Below are positions 1 to 5,750 of a stretch of 7,040 nt of DNA, one piece after another. Origin of the DNA: Actinomycetota bacterium. GTDB taxonomy: Bacteria > Actinomycetota > CADDZG01 > WHSQ01. Positions within the stretch are counted from its first letter, which is position 1; each line of letters starts with the position of its first letter. Location: assembly GCA_019348445.1 (NCBI GenBank), contig JAHWJK010000058.1, positions 1 through 7,040 of the forward strand, read 5' to 3'. The notes beneath the pieces are model-generated. The model had not been told where the DNA came from. It made no database searches and was given only the letters and a program-made list of their open reading frames with translations. Position numbers and translations under genes: made by a program.

Positions 1-540
1 GGGCTGTCGTTCTTCCTGTTCATCCTGCTGACGATCACCGGCATCTACCTGATGTTCTTCTACCGTCCGTCGGTCGAGGTCGTTTACTCCGACATGCAGC
101 GCCTCCACACGCAGGTCAGTTTCGGATTGCTCGTGCGCAACCTGCACCGGTGGGGCGCGCACCTCATGGTGATCAGCGTGTTCCTGCACATGGCGCGCGT
201 CTTCTACACGGGCGCGTACAAGCCCCCGCGGGAGTTCAACTGGATCGTCGGAGTCATCCTGTTCCTCTTGACGCTCCTGCTCGCGTTCACCGGCTACCTG
301 CTCCCGTGGGACCAGCTCGCGGTGTGGGCGGTGACCGTCGGCACGGAGATGATGAAGAACTCGCCCGTCATCGGAGACCAGGTGCAGTTCGCGCTGCTCG
401 GCGGTCCCGTCATCGGGGCCGAGACGCTCTTACGTTGGTACACGTTGCACGTATGGCTGTTGCCGTTCGTGATCGTGATCTTCATCTCGATCCACTTCTG
501 GAGAGTGCGTAAGGACGGAGGTATCTCCGGGCCCATGTAG
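1..540 (+). CDS. Cytochrome b6-type subunit of quinol:cytochrome c reductase (5' partial)
   Basis: This is the N-terminal-half cytochrome b of a bc-type complex III, which binds two b haems in the membrane and passes electrons across it from quinol. The reading frame is open from base 1, so the gene begins upstream; the ATG at 52 lies inside a transmembrane helix and is not the start. The visible 179 residues end with a typical b6 C-terminus (GGISGPM). Counting from the internal Met at 52, the haem ligands are His32 (in LHRW), His46 (FLHMARV), His133 (TLHVW) and His148 (SIHFW). The first pair is 14 residues apart and the second 15, the second being the b6 spacing rather than the mitochondrial bc1 one. 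GYLLPWDQ and the KPPREFNW loop are family hallmarks. The position equivalent to the haem c-n cysteine of b6f falls about three residues before the window. It is followed after 13 bases by the subunit IV gene. Confidence 0.95.
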   Translation, partial: GLSFFLFILLTITGIYLMFFYRPSVEVVYSDMQRLHTQVSFGLLVRNLHRWGAHLMVISVFLHMARVFYTGAYKPPREFNWIVGVILFLLTLLLAFTGYLLPWDQLAVWAVTVGTEMMKNSPVIGDQVQFALLGGPVIGAETLLRWYTLHVWLLPFVIVIFISIHFWRVRKDGGISGPM

Positions 541-553
541 CCGGAGGACACAT

Positions 554-1345
554 ATGCCGACACCAGACGAGATCTACGAGCAAGTACTCGCCGAGGAGCA
601 GGCGAAAGGCTCTTCTCCTGCGGTTGCCCAGTCACGTGCGAAAGCCGCTCGCGTCCGCGCGCAGAAGGGCGCCGCGGATCCCACTAAGGCGGTCGCCGCG
701 AAGCCGGCTGCTTCGGGCGGAGACGGCGAAGCCAAGCCTGCTGCCGCTGCTGCCACCGCGAAGCCCGCAGCAGCGGCTCCCGCTAAGGCCAAAGCAACCG
801 GGGCTCCCGCCAAGAAAGCCGTGGGCAACGGTGCCGGAGCGGTGCCGGAGCGAGTGCAACGTCTCCTGGCGGTCGTGAAGCCCGAGGCGATCCAGAAGAT
901 CGAACGTCAGCCGATGGACCGCGTCAACGTGTGGCCGCACTTGATGGCCGCCGAGTTCGTCTCCTTGCTCGTCGTAACCGCGACGTTGACGTTGTTCTCG
1001 GTCGCCGTCGACGCTCCGCTCCGTGAGCTGGCGAACTTCAGCCAGACGCCGAACCCGTCCAAGGCGCCGTGGTATTTCCTCGGACTGCAGGAGTTGCTGC
1101 GTTACTTCCACCCGCAGGTCGCAGGTGTGACGATCCCGACCGTGATCATCATCGCCTGGTTCGCGTTGCCTTACATCGACCGCAATCCGTCTACGAACCC
1201 GGACGACCGGAAACTCGCGATCGTGCTGTTCACGTTCTACGTTGTGACGTTCGCGCTCCTCGGCATCCTCGGGATGTTCTTCCGGGGGCCGGGTTTCAAC
1301 TTCATCTTCCCGTGGGAAACCGGCCCGATCTTCTTCGAACTATGA
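554..1345 (+). CDS. Subunit IV-type C-terminal cytochrome b with Ala/Lys/Pro-rich N-terminal extension
   Basis: This is the C-terminal half of a split cytochrome b, forming part of the quinol oxidation (Qo) pocket. The 263-residue product is much longer than a typical 160-residue subunit IV. Residues 5-38 look like a charged amphipathic helix (EIYEQVLAEEQ, then a basic stretch). Residues 45-95 are low-complexity Ala/Lys/Pro/Gly. Residues 97-125 form a charged pre-membrane segment. Helices lie at about 132-151, 190-207 and 221-242. The Qo motif at 171-174 is APWY, in the context NPSKAPWYFLGLQELL, so the glutamate of PEWY is absent. FRGPGFNFIFPW (243-254) closes the protein. The start is supported by GGAGGA at 543-548, five bases before ATG. 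The family usually has its N-terminus on the cytoplasmic side, so the tail is probably cytoplasmic. The function of the tail is unknown. The Rieske gene follows after 19 bases. Confidence 0.93.
   Translation: MPTPDEIYEQVLAEEQAKGSSPAVAQSRAKAARVRAQKGAADPTKAVAAKPAASGGDGEAKPAAAAATAKPAAAAPAKAKATGAPAKKAVGNGAGAVPERVQRLLAVVKPEAIQKIERQPMDRVNVWPHLMAAEFVSLLVVTATLTLFSVAVDAPLRELANFSQTPNPSKAPWYFLGLQELLRYFHPQVAGVTIPTVIIIAWFALPYIDRNPSTNPDDRKLAIVLFTFYVVTFALLGILGMFFRGPGFNFIFPWETGPIFFEL
695..823 (+). repeat. Low-complexity AKPAAA-like repeat inside the subunit IV gene
   Basis: Residues 48-90 of the subunit IV protein contain imperfect repeats of Ala-Lys-Pro-Ala-Ala, at residues 49-53, 60-64 and 69-73, with looser copies after them. 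The copies use different codons (gcg aag ccg gct gct; gcc aag cct gct gcc; gcg aag ccc gca gca). The similarity is therefore at protein level and does not look like recent DNA slippage. The stretch is basic and proline-rich and is probably an extended flexible linker. Confidence 0.6.
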
Positions 1346-1364
1346 CGAGCACGAGGAGTAGCAA

Positions 1365-2180
1365 ATGAGTCCCGGCACCATCGCCCTCATCGTCGTCGCG
1401 GTAAGCGTCGCCGCGTGGGGCTTGTTCATGGCGAACCTGACGATCCGACGTCAGCGCAAGGCTGCCGGAGGAGCAGAAACGCGCGAGTCCCCCGCGAAAG
1501 GCGAAGGCGCCGCCGCCATGTCGACCGGCACCCCTGCTGCCGCCGGGGCCGGTGGCGGTCAGGTCACCGTCGAGAAGGTGCCGGAAGAAAAACGCAAGCC
1601 GCTCACGCCGGACCAGCTCGCGGTGTCACGTCGGCAGTTCTTGAACCGCGCGTGGACGGTGTCGTTCCTGACGTTCCTCGGATTCTTCGGGATGAGCTCC
1701 CTGTCGTTCCTCTGGCCGAAGCTGACCGGAGGATTCGGAACCGTTATCAACGCCGGCAACTACGACGATCTGCTGCGGGAGATCGGCCCGGAGAACAACT
1801 TCCAGCCGAAGTTCGTCGCGGAGGGCCGCTTCTGGCTCACCTACTACGAAGGTACGGGCGAGGCCCCGGTGTACCTCGCGGTGAACGCAGTGGACCTCAA
1901 GATGCAGGCCCTGTATCGGAAGTGCGTCCACCTCGGTTGCTCGGTCCCTCACTGCGGCACGTCGATGCTCTTCGAGTGCCCCTGCCACGGCTCGAAGTAC
2001 CGACTGAACGGCGAGTTCTACGGCGGACCGGCGCCGCGCGGGCTCGATCGATTCCCGATAACGCTCGACGGAGACTCCGTGATGGTCGACACGGGAAGTG
2101 TCCAGGAAGGTCCGCCGCGCGGGGTCAACACGTGGGAGAAGTTCGCCGAACCTCAGGGCCCTCTCTGCGTTCCGACCTAA
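1365..2180 (+). CDS. Rieske 2Fe-2S protein of the bc complex, two-helix form with internal Tat motif
   Basis: This is the Rieske iron-sulfur subunit, which takes the first electron from quinol at the Qo site and hands it to cytochrome c. Box I is CVHLGC (Cys187, His189, Cys192) and box II is CPCHGS (Cys205, Cys207, His208). Cys187, His189, Cys205 and His208 should hold the cluster, while Cys192 and Cys207 should form the disulfide. Ser210 and Tyr212 are the residues associated with a high-potential cluster. Helix 1 is at about 4-25, followed by IRRQRK and a Gly/Ala-rich linker (33-66). A twin-arginine motif, SRRQFL (88-93), precedes helix 2 (about 96-117). Placing the RR motif in the cytoplasm gives an N-out first helix, which agrees with the positive-inside rule. 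At 271 residues it is longer than simple one-helix Rieske proteins. GAGGAG at 1353-1358 supports the start. Cys197 and Cys268 are additional cysteines. Confidence 0.95.
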   Translation: MSPGTIALIVVAVSVAAWGLFMANLTIRRQRKAAGGAETRESPAKGEGAAAMSTGTPAAAGAGGGQVTVEKVPEEKRKPLTPDQLAVSRRQFLNRAWTVSFLTFLGFFGMSSLSFLWPKLTGGFGTVINAGNYDDLLREIGPENNFQPKFVAEGRFWLTYYEGTGEAPVYLAVNAVDLKMQALYRKCVHLGCSVPHCGTSMLFECPCHGSKYRLNGEFYGGPAPRGLDRFPITLDGDSVMVDTGSVQEGPPRGVNTWEKFAEPQGPLCVPT

Positions 2181-2204
2181 GCACGACAAGCACTGCAAGG
2201 ACTT

Positions 2205-2224
2205 AAAGGAGCACTAGGGGCGTA
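2205..2224 (+). promoter_or_regulatory. Ribosome binding region of the diheme cytochrome c gene with two candidate Shine-Dalgarno sites
   Basis: The best purine match, AAAGGAG at 2205-2211, is 13 bases from the ATG at 2225, longer than the usual 5-9. A poorer match, AGGGG at 2216-2220, is only four bases away. No alternative start codon lies in frame between the strong site and the ATG. This is the longest intergenic gap (44 bases) in the operon, and it may tune the dose of the cytochrome c subunit. Confidence 0.4.
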
Positions 2225-3244
2225 ATGGATACAGGTCAGGTCTTTCTGATCGCGGCGGTCGTGCTGGGGCCGGCCGCGATCCTGTGGGCGGTCTTCTGGA
2301 CGCGTCAGAGCCGCGCCCGGAAGCCGGCCGCGCTGCTCGGTATCCCGCCGGCGATGCGCCCCGGTGCACCCGACGAGAAGCTGGAGGGACCGCGTCTGGA
2401 GCGCGTCCAGATCGGTGGAGTCCTCTCCCTCCTCGTCCTCGTGCCCTTCATCGTCTTTTACTGGCTGCCGGAACGGGAACGCCAGGAGGCGTTCGCGGAA
2501 CGTTTCGAACACGGTTCCGTCGAACGCGGGGAACTGATCTACAACGCGCCTCCGCCGTTGGAAGAGGACATCAGCGCGGTGCAGTTCAAGGAGGAGGAGA
2601 AAGCGCTGTCTCTCGGGCAGGGATGTATCAACTGCCACGGCCCGGAGGGGGCCGGCGGCCTCGCAAATCCAGCGTACCGGGACCCGGCGACCGGGTACGC
2701 GGTCGCGTGGGCCGCCCCGCCGCTGAACAACGTGTTCACGCGCTGGGACGATGAGATCGTCCGGTTCACGATCGAGCGCGGCCGCCCCGGAACGCCGATG
2801 CCGACGTGGGGTGTCGAGTACGGCGGGTCGATGACCGAGATGATGATCGACGACGTCATGGCGTACCTGCACAGCATCCAGGTCCCCCTGGAAGAGCTAC
2901 CGGAGAACTGCGAGGACCCGACGAAGACGGACCAGCTGACGTGCGGCCAAGAGATCTTCGAGGTCCGCTGCGCGGTGTGCCACGGCCCCGAGGGAAGTGG
3001 ACGGGAAGGCCGCGGGACGAGGGAGCAGCCGTGGTACCCGGGTATGGCGCTGTGGAAGGGCGATGTGCGCCACCTCCCGGCGTTTACCGGACGGGACTCG
3101 CACTACATCACGATCGTCAACGGGCGGCGGTTCGCGTTCATGCCTCCGTTCGGTGAGGCACCCGCGCAGGGGATCCCACTGCCACCGAACCCACTCACCG
3201 AAGCTCAGATCCGCGCCGTCATGGCGTACGAGAGGACGCTGTGA
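2225..3244 (+). CDS. Membrane-anchored diheme cytochrome c subunit of the bc complex
   Basis: This is a two-domain c-type cytochrome that probably replaces cytochrome c1/f as electron acceptor from the Rieske protein. Two predicted helices (about 5-25 and 62-80) precede two haem domains outside the membrane. The first haem site is CINCH (Cys134, Cys137, His138) with Met192 in GTPMPTWG as likely axial ligand. The second is CAVCH (Cys249, Cys252, His253) with Met306 in FMPPFG. Cys229 and Cys240, in the short linker between the domains, could form a disulfide. The linker 26-61 between the two helices is basic and proline-rich, consistent with a cytoplasmic loop and both protein ends outside. The 339-residue length and two-domain build resemble actinobacterial QcrC in having two haem c domains. 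However, QcrC carries its anchor at the C-terminus, whereas both helices here are N-terminal. The stop overlaps the next gene by 4 bases. Confidence 0.92.
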   Translation: MDTGQVFLIAAVVLGPAAILWAVFWTRQSRARKPAALLGIPPAMRPGAPDEKLEGPRLERVQIGGVLSLLVLVPFIVFYWLPERERQEAFAERFEHGSVERGELIYNAPPPLEEDISAVQFKEEEKALSLGQGCINCHGPEGAGGLANPAYRDPATGYAVAWAAPPLNNVFTRWDDEIVRFTIERGRPGTPMPTWGVEYGGSMTEMMIDDVMAYLHSIQVPLEELPENCEDPTKTDQLTCGQEIFEVRCAVCHGPEGSGREGRGTREQPWYPGMALWKGDVRHLPAFTGRDSHYITIVNGRRFAFMPPFGEAPAQGIPLPPNPLTEAQIRAVMAYERTL

Positions 3245-3999
3245 TCGACACCGCCTTCATCACTGGGATGTCGGCGTTCGTATCGGCGATGCTCATCTTC
3301 GTCGGGAGCGCGTTCCTGCTCCTAGCCATCATCATGGGAGCCCGGCTCGCGTACTTCGTCACCGCGTCCATCACGCTCGCGTTCACGTTGATCATGGGCA
3401 TCGTGTGGTCGATCAACCCGCTCGGTCCGCTCGGCCAACTACCGGAGTGGGACCCGATCGACGCGCAAGAAGACGCGGCCACCTTGGAGTTCGACGCTGC
3501 TGCGGAGTATCCCGACGATCCGTGGGAGGTACCGGACACCGAGGACGCGCAGCAGACGACGCAGGCCTCCGAGCTCGAAAGCGATGCGACGGACTACGTA
3601 AGCGCGCAGGTCGCCGAGGAAAGGATCGAGGGTTTCCCACCAACCGCACAGTTCGCGGTCGAGGCGGACTCGACCCGGCTCCTCACGCGCGGCGACAGGA
3701 TGTACGGCATGACGACGATCGACGTCCTCCCTCCGATCGTTGAACCCGAGCTGGGGATCCCGTCGCGCGCCCAACGCGAACGGGACGCCGAAGCCGCGCA
3801 GGAAGAAGCAACCGGTGCCGAAGAGATCGAGCCTCTCGGTCAGGTGGCGGTCGTCGCGGAGTACGACCCCGGCAACCCTCTCGGCCTCGCGCGCATGATC
3901 ACGCTCGGCACGCTCATCTTGTTCATCCTTCATCTGTTCGGGTTGTCGATGGCGGAACGCCGCGTGAGACGCGAGCGCGTCGAGGAAGCACCGGCTTAA
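3241..3999 (+). CDS. Uncharacterised three-helix membrane protein with large acidic loop, bc operon
   Basis: I do not recognise a named family. The start is a GTG whose first bases overlap the TGA of the cytochrome c gene (GTGA), with AGAGGA at 3231-3236, so translation is probably coupled. Predicted helices lie at about 10-34, 36-57 and 216-237. Residues 68-130 are rich in Asp and Glu (for example EWDPIDAQEDAATLEF). Residues 131-167 are more mixed and may fold, and 176-198 is a charged helical stretch. The C-terminus, RRVRRERVEE, is basic. The positive-inside rule puts the N-terminus and the 158-residue acidic loop outside and the C-terminus inside. There are no cysteines, so no c haem or Fe-S site. 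Its position suggests an accessory subunit or assembly factor for the complex, perhaps a docking surface for a basic partner. That role is inference from context only. Confidence 0.82.
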   Translation: MIDTAFITGMSAFVSAMLIFVGSAFLLLAIIMGARLAYFVTASITLAFTLIMGIVWSINPLGPLGQLPEWDPIDAQEDAATLEFDAAAEYPDDPWEVPDTEDAQQTTQASELESDATDYVSAQVAEERIEGFPPTAQFAVEADSTRLLTRGDRMYGMTTIDVLPPIVEPELGIPSRAQRERDAEAAQEEATGAEEIEPLGQVAVVAEYDPGNPLGLARMITLGTLILFILHLFGLSMAERRVRRERVEEAPA

Positions 4000-4008
4000 G
4001 GAGAGCTC

Positions 4009-4197
4009 ATGCAACTTTCGAAGATCAGGGCCGCGGTGACTTGCCTGCTGTTGCTTACGCTCGCCGCGTGCACCGGCGGGATCCAGGCGGGTGGCGAAGA
4101 GCCGACGAACAATGGCGGGATCGCGTGGATCGCGATGTCCGGGATGTTGATCCTGACCGGCATCATCCTGTGGATCATCCTGGGTCGCGAGGACTGA
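4009..4197 (+). CDS. Small putative lipoprotein with a second membrane helix, end of bc operon
   Basis: This is a 62-residue protein of unknown function. A basic N-terminus (KIR) and hydrophobic stretch lead to a lipobox LAAC with Cys21 as predicted lipidated residue. A short polar segment (22-37, TGGIQAGGEEPTNNGG) follows, then a helix at about 38-59 and the tail GRED. If processed, the mature protein is only about 42 residues, anchored by lipid at one end and by a helix at the other. AAGGAG at 3998-4003, five bases from ATG, supports the start. It lies 9 bases after the previous gene, as the last gene of the operon. Size and position fit a small accessory subunit of the oxidoreductase, but this is inference. 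Its 3' end overlaps the convergent gene by 23 bases. Confidence 0.78.
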   Translation: MQLSKIRAAVTCLLLLTLAACTGGIQAGGEEPTNNGGIAWIAMSGMLILTGIILWIILGRED

Positions 4198-4474
4198 CCT
4201 TCTTCTTCCTCTTCTTTTCCTCTTGCGCCCTCTGAGCGAGGATCTCCTTCTTCGTGCGCATCGCGAGCGCAAAGCCATAGGCGAGTAGGCCGAAGCCGAT
4301 CGCGTAGAGACCGATCATCAACCATTGAGGTAAGCGATCCTCGCCGCCGAGCCGCGCGAACGCGAGGCCGAGCAGGATCATCGAACCCGTGAACATCAAG
4401 ATCCGCCACGGATCCCATGGCTGTCGCCACCCCGGCGTCTTCTTCTCTTCGGTCTCTTCAGGCGGTGAGGACAT
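4175..4474 (-). CDS. Small two-helix membrane protein downstream of hemL, function unknown
   Basis: This 99-residue protein has no recognised family. The N-terminus is acidic and proline-containing (EETEEKK, residues 6-12), followed by a Trp-rich segment (WRQPWDPW, 16-23). Predicted helices are at about 25-41 and 51-72. The C-terminal tail (73-99) is very Lys/Arg-rich (EEKKRKKK). The basic tail should be cytoplasmic, making a hairpin with both ends inside. The ATG lies inside the end of hemL (17-base overlap), with GAAGGCGG about six bases upstream, so translation is probably coupled to hemL. Its stop lies inside the convergent lipoprotein gene. Position suggests membership in the haem biosynthesis operon, perhaps linked to haem export or assembly at the membrane, but nothing in the sequence proves it. 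Confidence 0.75.
   Translation of the reverse strand: MSSPPEETEEKKTPGWRQPWDPWRILMFTGSMILLGLAFARLGGEDRLPQWLMIGLYAIGFGLLAYGFALAMRTKKEILAQRAQEEKKRKKKVSPRDPG
4182..4224 (+). terminator. Weak candidate terminator for the bc operon
   Basis: A short stem can form between GGGTCG (4182-4187) and TGACCT (4195-4200), with a 7-base loop. It has four Watson-Crick pairs plus two G-U pairs. A pyrimidine-rich, T-rich tract follows (about 4201-4224, repeated TTC/TCTT). The stem is short and the tract is interrupted by C, so it is far from a classic intrinsic terminator. The tract is also the antisense of a Lys-rich coding tail, which alone explains its composition. Confidence 0.2.
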
Positions 4475-5750
4475 CGTGTGCCGCCTTCACCGTGCGCTCG
4501 ACGTGTTCTTCCTCGTGCGTCGCCGACACGAACAACGCTTCGTAACGTGACGGCGGTAGGTAGATGCCTCGATCGAGCATGCCGCGGAAGAAGTGCGCGT
4601 ACATATCAGCGTCACTCGCATTGGCTCCATCGAGGTCCACGACCTCGTCTTCTGCAAAGAAGAATCCCGCCAGCCCACCGATCGCCGTCGCCACCATCGG
4701 CACCTCGGCGATGTCCGCAACGTCCACGAGACCGCGCACGAGCGATCTCGCCCGCTCTTGGATCCGGTGATACAGCGTCGCATCCTCTTTGATCGCTCGA
4801 AGCGACGCGACGCCCGCAGCCATCGCAAGCGGGTTACCCGACAACGTCCCCGCCTGATAAACCGATCCCACCGGAGCGAGTTGATCCATGAGCTCCGCCG
4901 GCCCCGCGACCGCCGCGACCGGCAGCCCTCCGCCCAGGATCTTCCCCAGCATCACGAGGTCGGCACGAACGCCGAATCGCTCCTGCGCACCACCCGGGCC
5001 GAGTCTGAAGCCGGTGATCACCTCGTCGAAGACGAGCAATGCGCCGAACTCGTCCGCGAGAGAACGCAGCCCCTCTAAGTAGCCATCGTGCGGCACGACC
5101 AGGCCCATGTTCGCAGCCACCGGTTCGACCACGATCGCCGCGACCTGATCGGGCCACGCATCGAGCGCAGCTTTGACCGCGACGAGGTCGTTGTATGGCA
5201 CGACGATCGTGTCCTGCGCCGTACCTTCGGTCACTCCGGGGCTACCGGGTATCCCGAGTGTGAGGACTCCCGACCCCGCCTGCGCGAGCAGCGCATCCGA
5301 GTGACCGTGGTAGCAACCGGCGAACTTGACGATCTTGTCGCGCCCGGTCGCGGCCCTGGCCAGCCGCAGCGCGGTCATACCGGCTTCCGTCCCCGAACTG
5401 ACGAAGCGGACGCGATCGACGTTCGGAACCATCTCGATAACGAGTCGCGCAAGCTCGACCTCGAGCTCCGCAGGCGTTCCGAAGGAGGTTCCGCGTGCTG
5501 CCGCACGCGTCACTGCATCGACCACCGCGGGATGCGCGTGACCCAACAACAACGCACCCCAGCTCTGGACCCAATCGATGTATTCGTTGCCGTCCACATC
5601 TGTGATGAACGGGCCCTGGCCCCCCGCGACGAAGAAGGGATGATCTCCCACCGAGATGAAAGCACGGACGGGCGACGACACACCGCCGGGCATCAGTTCG
5701 GACGCTTCGTCGAAGAGCTGCCGCGATCGGTCGTGGTTCAGCTCAGCCAC
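4458..5750 (-). CDS. hemL: Glutamate-1-semialdehyde 2,1-aminomutase (PLP-dependent)
   Basis: This cytoplasmic enzyme converts glutamate-1-semialdehyde to 5-aminolevulinate, the last step of the C5 route into tetrapyrroles. At 430 residues it has the normal full length. Hallmarks in order are MPGGVSSPVRAF (20-31), the SSGTEAGMTALRLARA cofactor-phosphate region (118-133), YHGHSDALL (147-155), VVEPVAANMG (207-216), DEVITGFRLG (242-251), the PLP lysine Lys270 in VMLGKILGGGLPVAA, GTLSGNPLAMAAG (301-313), and a C-terminal LFVSATHEEEHVERT. The position after GTEA, often Thr in the family, is Gly here. The start is a GTG at 5750 inside the end of hemB (13-base overlap), with GAAGGCGG just upstream. 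An equally long N-terminus in the family (ELNHDRSRQLFDEA) supports this start. It follows hemD and hemB in one operon. Confidence 0.97.
   Translation of the reverse strand: MAELNHDRSRQLFDEASELMPGGVSSPVRAFISVGDHPFFVAGGQGPFITDVDGNEYIDWVQSWGALLLGHAHPAVVDAVTRAAARGTSFGTPAELEVELARLVIEMVPNVDRVRFVSSGTEAGMTALRLARAATGRDKIVKFAGCYHGHSDALLAQAGSGVLTLGIPGSPGVTEGTAQDTIVVPYNDLVAVKAALDAWPDQVAAIVVEPVAANMGLVVPHDGYLEGLRSLADEFGALLVFDEVITGFRLGPGGAQERFGVRADLVMLGKILGGGLPVAAVAGPAELMDQLAPVGSVYQAGTLSGNPLAMAAGVASLRAIKEDATLYHRIQERARSLVRGLVDVADIAEVPMVATAIGGLAGFFFAEDEVVDLDGANASDADMYAHFFRGMLDRGIYLPPSRYEALFVSATHEEEHVERTVKAAHDVLTA

Noticed and set aside
52..54. ATG at 52 as the start of the cytochrome b gene
   Set aside because: The frame is open to base 1 and encodes the expected first part of a transmembrane helix conserved in cytochrome b6, so the true start is upstream.
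538..556. Possible frameshift or nonsense mutation splitting a single cytochrome b
   Set aside because: The first gene ends with the normal b6 C-terminus and the second has its own strong ribosome site and a unique N-terminal tail, so the split is natural.
1415..2206. A 263-codon open frame overlapping the Rieske gene on the same strand
   Set aside because: The product is Arg-rich with no domain, while the overlapping Rieske frame has complete Fe-S motifs. It is a high-GC shadow frame.
4253..4272. Small hairpin TGCGC/GCGCA near the operon junction as a terminator
   Set aside because: The stem is only five pairs, has no T-run after it on either strand, and lies within coding sequence of the small membrane protein.
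3439..4278. A 279-codon antisense frame across the acidic membrane protein and lipoprotein genes
   Set aside because: It is a very Arg-rich, low-complexity product with no ribosome site seen. The plus-strand genes have helices, start overlaps and ribosome sites that fit an operon.
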